Source: Posidonia oceanica
Lineage: Eukaryota; Streptophyta; Magnoliopsida; Alismatales; Posidoniaceae
Reading direction: 5' to 3'
Assembly (NCBI GenBank): GCA_037176725.1
Contig: JAZBRS010000020.1
Coordinates: 84,762,001-84,826,000 of the forward strand
DNA length: 64,000 nt
Part shown: piece by piece, positions 44,079-54,048 of the stretch
Numbering within the stretch: the first letter of the stretch is position 1
How the letters are laid out: the number at the start of each line of letters is the position of its first letter
Made by a program: the position numbers and the translations under genes
The notes under the pieces: generated by a model
Seen by the model: only the letters and a program-made list of their open reading frames with translations
What the model was told of the DNA's origin: nothing
The model's database searches: none

Positions 44079-45675
44079 TCTGCTTGCCTTTTTGCAAGCC
44101 CTTTGCATGACTTTTCGAAGTCATGTCTGCTTCTCCTGTTCGCTTGCCTTTTTGCAAGCCCTTTGCATGACTTTTCGAACTCATGTCTGCTTTCCTTTTT
44201 GCTTGCCTTTTTGCAAGCCCTTTGCATGTCCTTCTGAGGTCATGTCTGCTTGCCTTTTTGCAAGTCCTTTGCATGCCCTTTCGAGGTCATGTCTGCTTGC
44301 CTTTTTGCAAGCCCTTTGCATGCCCTTTCGAGGTCATGTCTGCTTGCCTTTTTGCGAGCCCTTTGCATGCTCTTTCGAGGTCATGTCTGCTTGCCTTTTT
44401 GCAAGCCCTTTGCATGCCTTTTCGAAGTCATGTCTGCTTGTTTCCTCAGTCGGTTTGAGGACGATCCCTTTGCATGCCCTTTCAAGGTCATGTCTGCTTG
44501 CCTTTTTGCAAGCCCTTTGCATGCCTTTTCGAAGTCATGTCTGCTTGTTTCCTCAATCGGTTTGAGGATGAGCCCTTTGCATGCCCTTTCGAGGTCATGT
44601 CTGCTTGCCTTTTTGCGAGCCCTTTGCATGCCCTTTCGAGGTCATGTCTGCTTGTTTCCTCAGTCGGTTTGAGGATGAGCCCTTTGCATGCCCTTTTGAG
44701 GTCATGTCTGCTTGCCTCTTTTGCAAGCCCTTTGCATGCCTTTCCGAAGTCATGTCTGTTCCCCATTTGCTTGCTGTTTTGCGAGCCCTTTGCATGCCTT
44801 TTCGAAGTCATGTCTGCTTGTTTCCTCAGTCGATTTGAGGACGAGCCCTTTGCATGCCCTTTCGAGGTCATGTCTACTTGCCCTTTTGCAAGTCCTTTGC
44901 ATGCCTTTTTGAAGTCATGTCTGCTTGTTTCCTCAATCGGTTTGAGGACGAGCCCTTTGCATGCCCTTTCGAGGTCATGTCTGCTTGCCTTTTTGCAAGC
45001 CCTTTGCATGCCTTTTCGAAGTCATGTCTGTTCCTCTTTTGCTTGCCGTTTTGCGAGCCCTTTGCATGCCCTTTCGAGGTCATGTCTGCTTGCCGTTTTG
45101 CAAGCCCTTTGCATGCCCTTTCGGGGTCATGTTTGCTTGCCTTTTTCTAAGCCCTTTGCATGCCTTTTCGAAGTCATGTCTGTTCCCCTTTTGCTTGCCA
45201 TTTTGCGAGCCCTTTGCATGCCCTTTCAAGGTCTTGTCTGCTTGCCTTTTTGCAAGCCCTTTGCATGCCCTTTTGAGGTCATGTCTGCTTGCTTTTTGCA
45301 AGCCCTTTGCATGCCTTTCCGAAGTCATGTCTGTTCTCCTTTTGCTTGCCGTTTTGCGAGCCCTTTGCATGCCCTTTCGAGGTCATGTCTGCTTGCCTTT
45401 TTGCAAGCCCTTTGCATGCGTTCTCGAAGTCATGTCTGTCCCGCTTTTGCTTGCCGTTTTGCGAGCCCTTTGCATGTCCTTTCGGGGTCATGTCTGCTTG
45501 CCTTTTTGCAAGCCCCTTTGCATGCCTTTTCGAAGTCATGTCTGCTTTCCCTTTTTGCTTGCCTTTTTGTAAGCTGTTTGCATGCCTTCTCGAAGTCATG
45601 TCTGCTCCCCCTTTTTTCGCTTGCCTTTTTGCGGGCACCTTTGCGTGCCTTCTGGAAGTCACGTCTGTTTGCTTT
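44079..45675 (+). repeat. 47-bp minisatellite in the C 3' UTR (about 30 units)
   Basis: CATGTCTGCTTGCC recurs every 47 bp (44241, 44288, 44335, 44382), with longer variants of about 60 bp carrying a TTTCCTCAGTCGGTTTGAGG insert (e.g. 44429-44488). The unit includes CTTTGCATGCCCTTTCGAGG. Long frames on both strands (up to 404 codons, 44474-45688) exist because the unit lacks stops in several frames; I do not call them genes. Tandem repeats in the hypervariable 3' UTR of Tat/Ogre elements are known sources of satellites. Confidence 0.92.
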
Positions 45676-45733
45676 TCTCTCGGGCTGACAGCCCCAACTG
45701 TTCGGCTAACACCCGTCACAATGTCCAGCTTTT

Positions 45734-45812
45734 GATACTAGGGGCGCTCTTGTTGCCCCCTGGTATCGTTTCCCGATACCAGGGGCATCTTTTGCTGCCT
45801 TGAGGTATCAAT
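45734..45812 (+). repeat. GATACC/GGTATC-type hairpin module, copy 2 (C)
   Basis: GATACTAGGGGCGC...GCCCCCTGGTATC then GATACCAGGGGCATC...TGCCTTGAGGTATC. The first stem is near-perfect over 11-12 bp with a loop of about 10 nt. Confidence 0.8.
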
Positions 45813-46252
45813 TCTTTCCTTGGGCCCATAATCCAAACTATCCGATGATGAGTCCGTCAACTCATAATTTATTGCATTAGCATTGCATGTTAGGTAGCGG
45901 TACCAGCATCACGTGCTAGATAGCAACATCGGCATCATACACACAATCATCGCATGTTTACCGCATCAGGGTCGCATCTCGCATCATGTCAGCATACATT
46001 GCCTACATCTCCCTAGTGGAGTTCAGCACTGCAAACATTAGCGCATGTTTATTTTAGCATCAGCATTGCATCGTCGTTGCATTGCATTACATCTGCATTC
46101 ACATCTATATTTTTGCATTCACATTTCGGCATTGGGTCATGATTTTTGGTGCATCCGCCGAATAAGTGGCCCACGCCAAAAGCGCTGGCTCTCGTCGGTT
46201 AGGTGGGGTGTCTTGTCAACCCTGAGCAGCGGCCTCGGGCCCCTTGACCTCG
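45813..46252 (+). other. 3' UTR of C up to the PPT
   Basis: Includes a single copy of CTATCCGATGATGAGTCCGT (45840-45859), whose reverse complement is tandemly repeated in D, and GTCTTGTCAACCCTGAGCAG (46210-46229), also kept in D (61973-61992, opposite strand). No gene is seen. Confidence 0.65.
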
Positions 46253-46268
46253 CTCAGGGAGGGGCATC
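46253..46268 (+). promoter_or_regulatory. Polypurine tract of element C
   Basis: CTCAGGGAGGGGCATC directly before the 3' LTR start. The same 16 bases occur on the minus strand before D's LTR (61953-61938). Confidence 0.85.
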
Positions 46269-46447
46269 TGTTGACACCCCACTTCTGACCCCTGCTTAAT
46301 GGGTCTCTCTTTGGTGGCTTCAAAACAAACCTTAAAAAACCCTCACCCAAAAACCAGAAAAATTAAAAACTTTGGAACCTTAAAATCAAACCCAAAACAG
46401 CACCCTTTTCTAACCTAGGAAAACCTACACAAAACCTAGGAAAATCA

Positions 46448-46844
46448 TCAAAAAACCCTAAACCCTAAACCCTAAAAAAAAACCAGCAATGGTTACTGTA
46501 GTGGTTGGGTCACCTCCACTACCTTCTCAAGCCGCGGGTTCGATACCCGCCCACCGCACATAGAGTGGATTTTCCACTCTTTCTTGCATTGGGATTAATT
46601 TCCCTTCCTTCCGCCCATAGGTTTTGAACTCGTGAGCTGTGGGCTTGCCTTGAAGAAAAATATCCATTAAGCTATAGTAGTTTAGGGTAAAAAAAAAAAA
46701 CCCTAAGCAAAACTCTAAACCCAAAACTCAAAACCCCCCTAAACCCTAAACCCAAAACTCAAAACCCTAAACCCTAAGCAAAACCCTAAACCCAAAACTC
46801 AAAACCCTAAACCCTAAGCAAACCCTAAACCATAAACCCAAAAC
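46448..46844 (+). repeat. Telomere-like array in C 3' LTR (split by SINE-like unit)
   Basis: AAACCCTAA motifs at about 46450-46482 and 46700-46844 with the same CCCAAAACTC higher-order unit as the 5' LTR. It resumes after the L1 at 54049-54082. Confidence 0.88.
46483..46710 (+). mobile_element. tRNA-derived SINE-like element
   Basis: Contains an internal pol III box B GGTTCGATACC (46537-46547) inside a T-arm-like GCGGGTTCGATACCCGC, a box-A-like TGTAGTGGTTGGGTC (46497-46511), a hairpin GAGTGGA/TCCACTC (46563-46579) and a terminal A run (46699-46710). It is absent from the 5' LTR array, so it was inserted after C. The right part, read on the minus strand, also resembles box A (TAGCTTAATGG) and box B (GAGTTCAAAACC), so a composite origin is possible. 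TSDs cannot be fixed in the array. Confidence 0.6.
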
Positions 46845-46997
46845 TGCGAAATATCCCACGCGCTGCCTGCGTTCGCCTTTTGCAACTCCGATCAGGTTGA
46901 GAGCTTTTCTACTCGACAATCGGCTGGCTCTCACCTATTTCTGTCGGGGGCTGGATCTGGGCTCTGCGGAGCGAGATCTAGCTCTAGGCCTTTATCC

Positions 46998-49530
46998 ATG
47001 GCGGATCAGCAGCAGGTGGGTTTGGGGATTTTGAGGGATCAGTCCCAACCTACTATGGAGGGTAGTTGTCCGCAGGTGTCTAACAACTTTTTGGCGAGAA
47101 AAGAGGTAGGTCGAGAAGGCCAAGCCAGTTTGGAGGGGAAGTCGGCTACAGTGGAACCTGAGCAGGACGGAATAGGGGGGTCTGACCCACTACAGTCCCC
47201 GCCGAAATTTAAAAATACTCGAGTGGCTCCGGAGAAACCTCGGTCCTTGTCATTTGCTGCCGCCACAAGAGCTTCACATCAAATCCCCAAATTTCCTGGG
47301 GTCTCTGTTAGAGCTGGGTATCTGTTAATGGAGAGGAGGTGATCTAGTTCACCACGGAGGAAGTTTCGAAGATGGCTTTTGCCTTTACTTGGTCGATTAT
47401 TGGGAAGTTCAGTTCGGGTAGGCCAGCGATGATAGAAATCTTGAACTCGATGAAGAATGCCCTTCAGTTTGTAGAGAAGATATTTCCTGTCGCCATTGAT
47501 CAAAGGCATATTCTTATTCGCTTTCTCAATAGGGATGATTTTGTGAAAGCTTACATTAAGGAAACTTGGTTCATCAAGGGGAAAACGATGCGAGTTTTCA
47601 GATGGTCTCCGAGCTTCTCCCCAGGTACTGAATCAACATGTGCCCCTGTTTGGGTAGGCCTCCCCCTTCTAAGAGTGCACTTGCAAGATCTTGGAGCTGT
47701 CCAGTCCATTGCGGGGCTTCTAGGAAAATATTTATGCATGCATATTGATGTAGCTAGATTCACAAGACCTGGTTACACATATCTTTGTGTTGAAATTGAT
47801 TTGGCTAAGCCATTGAAGAAGGTTTTAACCATTGATAATGGTGGAGAGGTCATTAAGCAATATGTGGATTATGGAAGGTTTGTACCTCCTTTTTGCAATA
47901 TTTGCTCTATGATCAGTCATATGCCTTCTGCCTGTCATAGGAAAGCGGCTGTTGAGGTGGACTTGAACTCTAAAATCCCTAAGAAGGACACTGTCAAAGA
48001 TGGTCCCAAAATGTTACCAGGGAACTCTAAAAGTGCCAGAAGAAGGGCTAATAAAAAGATCAAGATATCGGGCCTATCTTCTATGAAATCAAAACCAGCT
48101 ACTGGACTTGTGATTACAGAAGGAAAGTCAGAGGTTATGGAGAAGAATTCTACCAAGATGAAGAATGCAGACAATGTGGGGGTTAAGGGCAAGGAAAAGA
48201 TTGTGGAAGGGCATGTATCTGAGGCATCTGATGAAGAGGATAAGTGGGTTACAGTGAAAAGAAAGAAGGCCTTTCTCAGTGGCGAACCTTCTGGTAAATG
48301 GGGGAACAAGGATCAGTCTGATGTGGGGCCACTGACTCAGGAAGCTGTTTACAGTCATGAATCCCACGAGAAGGTGGTTAGTCCAGCCAAGAAAAAGGAA
48401 GTAGGGAGTAAGCAGGTGGGCATGACAATTTTTAGTGAGGCATCCCCGACCAATAATGCCCCACCTAAGGGATGCCCTGTGACAGTAGAAAAGAAGTCAA
48501 AAAGTGAGAAAAACAAGGCACATTTGGTGAAAAAATCAGGACAAAAAGAGGACTTAAAGAACAGGCAGAAGTTCAAGAACAAGAGGGATAAAGGGAGACT
48601 AGGTGAACTAGATCATGAGGAATTTAATGCAGCTATGGGAGATGGTGACTTGTTACACAAAGCCAAAAGGTATGTTGAGGAAGAAAATAAGAAGGGCATT
48701 ATGCTGGACAAGTACAAGACTAGACAGGTACAACTGGAGGATGACCTTCCTACTGACAGTAGGAATGCTAGATTTGAAAAGTATCTTAAAAAAGAGCAGG
48801 AAAAGCTGGACTTAGCTAACAGCTTTATAGCTGATGGCAATTCCATTTAGGAAGGGGTGAAGGGGAATGCTCTATCAGGTTCAGGAGGGTCTGATCATAA
48901 TGTTAATCTGTCAGCTTTAGAAGTTAAGAAAGAAGGAGTGGAAGAATTGGCTCTGAAAGGGGGAAATATAGTGGTCAATGATGATCTCATGGTGTTGGTT
49001 ACCAAACAAGACATTATGGATGATGTACAATTATGCAAAGGAGCAAACTATAACAATAGTTGGTCCTTGGTCCCGGTAGGGGCTCAACCCCTGGGATTTG
49101 CTGAATTTAAGGATCTAGACATTGGTGGAAGGAAGTCCTTGTCTAGCAGTGATATAGGACCTAATGAACCTGATGAATTTTATTCTCACTACTCGGACCC
49201 TAGGTTCATATCGATGAACAAACAAGTGGATGTTATATCTTTATCGGAAGGGAGGAATATGCTGGATGAAGTGGGGATTCTCAATGGCTCTTTGAGCAAG
49301 GTGATCAGGTTCCTCTTGATTTACCTAGGGGGACAGGTGAGGGAGGTGAAGAAGGATCTGAACTTCCAGTTGGTAAATCTGAATATGAGGAGTTGAAAGG
49401 CAGGTCGGATGATGAAGGTAGGGTTGGAGGTCCTCTGAAAGGGAAGGTTTATAACCTAAGGCCTAAACCTTCCAGAAAACATAGGCTTTTAGCCCGACAA
49501 ACTCTATCTGTTGGTAGTCTTAATGATTAA
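46998..49530 (+). pseudogene. L1 ORF1 (DUF4283 plus CCHC knuckle)
   Basis: ATG at 46998 (MADQQQVGLGILRDQ). A frameshift near 47340-47370 leads into the DUF4283 domain (FAFTWSIIGKFSSGRPAMIE, VFRWSPSFSPGTESTCAPVW) and knuckle CNICSMISHMPSAC (about 47898-47939). A lysine-rich tail follows, then TAG at 48848, and another frameshift near 49395 before the natural end at TAA 49528-49530, which overlaps the ORF2 ATG (49523) by eight bases. Function: RNA-binding particle protein. Confidence 0.87.
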
Positions 49531-52500
49531 GTCCCTGATCTGGAATTATAGGGGGGTGGGAAATGCTCCAACAGTTAATCATATTAAAAAGTTGATTGAG
49601 AGATCTAAGCTATCTTCAGTTGTGCTAGTGGAACCAAAGATAGAGAAAGACAAGATTAACTTCACTAAACATCAGTTGAAGATGGAGGGCTACTGGGCAA
49701 ATTCTGTGTCTAATAAAATTTGGACATTTTGGGACAAATCATTAACAGTGTCCCATGTTATGGATTCAGATCAATCCTCTACCTTTAGGGTAGGGGTTTC
49801 TCAGTCAGTTCAATATTTTTTTACTGTGGTCTATGCATCCACGGATAGAGTGGAGAGAAGGAACTTATGGATAGACTTACTTAATTTCACATCGACTCAA
49901 GGAGATTCCCCTTGGCTGGTGGGTGGAGACTTCAATGCTGTGCTTTGTTCCTTAGAAGTAGTGAGTAGGTATGAGTTTGAATGCCCTCCTGCTGAAGAGT
50001 TTGCTGATTTCATGAATTTTGCTGGCCTCATGGAATTGAGTCATAAAGGGGACCCCCTTTCATGGTGCAACAACCAAACCGGCTCAGACAGAATCTATAA
50101 ATGTCTTGACAGGGTATTGGGCAATGACAGCTGGATGGAATTAACTGAAGCTGAAGTGTCCTACCTTCCCAGGATCTATTCTGACCACTCACCAATGTTG
50201 ATTGGTGGCAGTAGGGCTAGAATTGGAGGTCTAGCTCCGTTTCGTTTTCAATCAATGTGGCTGGAACATGGAGGGTTTAGGGAGGTAGTTTTGAGGATCT
50301 GGAAGGGATCCTTGAGCTCTTGTCCTATTAAAAACCTGACTCTGAAACTTATTAAGCTCAAGTAGCATCTGAAAGTGTGGAATAAAGAGAGTTATGGAAA
50401 TATTTTGGCTAATCATAAGGTAGCTTTGAATAAAATTTTTGAATTAGAGTCTAGGCTTGAACAAGGCTGGAATGTGGAGATTTGGGAGGAACTCTTGTAT
50501 GAGAGGAAGGAGTTCTCTAAAATTGACCTACAGTATGAGATGTTCTGGAAGCAAAAAGCAAAAGTGAAATGGTTGCAGGTGGGGGATAGGAACTCTAAAT
50601 TCTTTCATGCTCTTATGAAGAATAGATGGAAGAAGAATGTTTTCTCGGGAATGCTTGACAATCCCATCTTCCAGAATTCAGAACAGATTTTAAGGTTGAA
50701 GGGAAGAGAGTATTTTGAACACTTATTGTCCGAGGAAAAATGTTTCATAAGCCCAGATCTGTTACAGCTTATCCCCCTGCTGGTGACTCAGGAGAACAAC
50801 TTGGCAATGTGTGCTAGCCCTAATGAGGAGGAGATCAAGAACACGATTTTCTCTATGGACATTGATAGTACACCTGGACCTGATGGGTTTTCTCCCTCCT
50901 TCTACAAAGCCTGCTGGGATATTATAGCTAAGGATGTGATATCAGCAATTCAGGCTTTCTTCTCTGAAACAATGTTGGACAGATCTTGGAAAGCCACCTT
51001 CCTAGCACTTATTCCTAAAAATGAAAATCCAAGGGAGTTCTTTGAATTTAGACCGGTGAGCTTATGCAATGTAAACTACAAAATCATTTCCAAGATTCTC
51101 ACTAAGAGACTTGCCACCCTTTTGCCACAACTGATCTCTGATGAGCAGGGAGCCTTTGTGGAAGGTAGGCTCATCCAGGAGAATATAGCTTTGACTCAAG
51201 AACTAGTGCAAAGTATTGATCATGGCCTTCTAGGGGGGAACATAATTTTAAACATTGACATGGAGAAAGCGAATGACAGGTTTGACTGGGCCTTTCTTAA
51301 TGCAGTGTTGAGGAAGTTTGGGTTTTCCGAGTGCTGGTTGGCCATGATTAAACAATGTGTTGAAGAGAACTCCTTTTCAGTACTTGTGGATGGGGTATCC
51401 ACCCCTTTCTTCTTGAGTTCCAGAGGGCTTAGACAAGGGGACCCTATCTCCCCTAGTCTATTTGTGCTGGCAGAAGAGGTGCTGAGCAGGGGATATCATC
51501 TTTGTTGTTCAATGGGGCAATAAAGCTTTTCCATGTGAAAAATAGGTGCCCAGTTATCTCCCACTCTATGTTTGCTGATGACTTGCTCATCTTCCTGAAT
51601 GGGAGAAGAAGTTCTGTCCAGAACATGATGGATTTTCTGGGAAATACCAAGTGGCTGCGGGTCAGAAGGTTAATTCGGCTAAAAGTTTCTTTGTATCATC
51701 ACAACAACTGGCTGCATTTCGAATCTCTATGATTGCTGATATCACTGGTTTTGCTAAAGGTTCAATGCCATTTACCTATCTTGGATGCACAATATTCAAA
51801 GGGCTTACTAAACAAATCTACTTTGAAAAGCTAGTGATGAAGATTCAGAGTAAGGTGGCAGGGTGGAAGTCTAGGCTACTGTCACCTGGTGGGAGGCTAA
51901 TTCTTATTAAACATGTACTAGCTAGCATACCAATTCATGTGTTATCAGTATTTGTTGTACCTCAGGTGGTAATCAGGTGAATCCAAAGCATCATGACCAA
52001 CTTCTTATGGGGTGGCTCAGGGGATCTTAAGAAAAAATACTGGATTTCATGGGAATGTGTCACTTCCACCGAAGAGGAAGGGGGACTGGGGATTCGTAAG
52101 TTCATGGATGTTTTGACGGCCCTTAGAATGAAACTAGCCTGGAGATTGAGGACATGCTCTTCTCTATGGTCTAGATTTATCAACACAAAACATGGACCTA
52201 TGGCAAAATCAAGGACAGATATCAAAGGTCCAGCAAACTGGAAGAAAATTCAATGTGCTTGGCTGAAGATGAAGGATAACTTAGCCTGGAAGGTGGGCAA
52301 AGGTGACTTGAGTTTTTGGTTTGACAAATGGTCCTATCTGGGGGTCATTGCGGAGCTGGAGGAGGTGCAGATTAGGCAACCAATGCTGAGAGTTTGTGAG
52401 GTGTTCTCTGACCTTTCGATTCTGGGATCTCTTCAACTTCCTACTGGGATTGTGAATGCTCTCTGTAGGATGCACCTGACCCCTTCTGGGGAGGAGGACA

Positions 52501-53657
52501 AGTAGGTTTGGACGTTGGAAGCTCAAGGAAGGTTTACAGTTAAATCTGCTTGGGAGCTAATTAGAATGAAAAAGGCCACTACCCATTGAGGGAAGGGAAT
52601 TTGGGACCACTTGTTACCCACTAAAATATCTTTTTTCCTTTGGAAACTAATGTGGAATCGTCTACCCACTGATGATCGGATTGTTTCCATGGGATTCCTA
52701 ATGCCATCAAAATGCTGTTGCTGTGAAGTTCTTCATCAAACGGAAAATGTGAGACACCTTCTTTTTGAAGGGGAGTGGGCTAGAGAGTGTTGGAAGTGGT
52801 ACGTCTCGGCTTTTCATCTAGGACAGGTGAGGTCCCGCAGCTGGTCCCAATGGTTACAGTTCATTTTTCAGAAGAGGAGCAAAGAGAGTTTTGTGCAGAA
52901 ACTTCAGAAATTCATGTGCACGGCGATGTTATGGGAGATTTGGAAAGAAAGATGCTGTATCAGATATGGGAACAAGAGGGGTAGCCTATATAATATCACT
53001 TGGAGAATCAAGGCTTGGACCAAGGACTTCAGCTATCTGCTAAAGGACTACAAATCCAAAAATGAGAAGGAAGTGCAAATCTTAAGAGGACTTCATATCC
53101 AGTTTGGGGAGGTCTTGAGCAAGATCCTAAGCGTGGTATATTGGACTAAACCAATGCCTGGAATGTTCAAACTAAACGTCGATGGGGCTGCAAAAGGCAA
53201 CCCAGGTTTAGCTGGAGGAGGGGGGGTCATCAGAGACCACAATGGTGAGTTTATTATGGGTTTTTCAAATTTCTATGGGCACACCTCTAACATAGTAGCT
53301 GAGTTCAATGCTATCAGGGATGACCTATCCCTTTGCTATGACTTAAAGATAGGATTAAGTTCGGTGATCATTGAGTCGGACTCTAATACATTGGTGGGGA
53401 TGCTGAGGAATGGTCATTGCAATTTGTGGCAACTGCAGAATCAATGGCCGGATGTGCTATGCAAAGTCAAACAGACGTAGGAGATCAAACATCAGTTCCG
53501 GGAGGCAAACTCTGTGGCTGATTCTTTAGCCAATGAAGGTATTCTGGGGAAGACATATAGGACCTACAGGAGAAGCGATGAACTGCCCATATTAGCAAGG
53601 GGGTCTCTGGTCTTGGAGAAGGTGGAGCTACCCTATATTCGTGTGAAAACTGGTTAA
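49523..53657 (+). pseudogene. L1 ORF2: endonuclease, RT, zinc finger, RNase H
   Basis: Endonuclease of APE type (LIWNYRGVGN, VEPKIEKDK, WLVGGDFNAVL, YSDHSPML), RT (PGPDGFSPSFYK, FRPVSLCNVNYKIISK, SRGLRQGDPISPSLF, FADD at 51571-51582), a zf-RVT region (CCCCEVLHQTENVRHLLF), and a C-terminal RNase H (KLNVDGAAKGNPG, AEFNAI, ESDSNTLV, VADSLANEG). Broken by TAG 50363, 52503 and 53478, TGA 51978 and 52587, and frameshifts near 51490 and 51650. It nicks T-rich target DNA and primes reverse transcription there. A plant L1 with RNase H. Confidence 0.92.
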
Positions 53658-54048
53658 TCTTGCAAGGAGGCTACTCCTGGCTTCTGTTAGGAGGGGAACC
53701 TGGTCATGGGTTCCGGGAGGAACTGAAGCAGGGTGGATAAGGTGAAGAATTCGCGGGAGTTGGTTGTGTTCTGGTGGTTTGGGCCTGGTAGGCTTGCCCT
53801 ATAGGTCTAAAGGTCTGAGGTGTTATTTTGGAGTCTCTTGGCTACAGGCCGGTTGGGTTTGGCAGCCATTGGGGCTCAGTTTTTGTGTAGTTTAGGGGTC
53901 CGTTGGGACTTTGTGTTCCAAGACTCTCACTCTTACTCATTTGTGGTGAGGTTTGGGCTTAGGCCACCTCATTTGTAACCCTACGTTTATTGGTAATATA
54001 TGTGCCGGGTCAACTGGGGCTCGTGAACTTCCAAGATAAAAAATAAAA
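53658..54048 (+). other. L1 3' UTR and A-rich tail
   Basis: G/T-rich non-coding stretch ending in an A-rich tail. Not similar by eye to the 3' UTR of the half-LINE (24569-24689), so the two are different LINE lineages or the half-LINE's UTR was acquired separately. Confidence 0.7.

Larger units (their letters stand above)
46845..54048 (+). mobile_element. L1-type LINE, 7.2 kb, in the telomere-like array of C's 3' LTR
   Basis: 5' UTR from about 46845, ORF1, ORF2 (endonuclease, RT, zinc finger, RNase H), 3' UTR and an A-rich tail (AAGATAAAAAATAAAAA, 54033-54048). CCCTAAA array lies on both sides. Apparently full length but broken by stops and frameshifts in both ORFs. A full-length L1 of this subfamily is a candidate past source of enzymes for the half-LINE and SINE-like unit, though their tails differ. 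Confidence 0.9.

Noticed and set aside
44474..45688. 404-codon open frame with repeated MPF.GHVCLPFCKPFAC-type units, and counterparts on the minus strand
   Set aside because: It is the 47-bp minisatellite read through; several frames on both strands are equally open, and there is no start context or domain.
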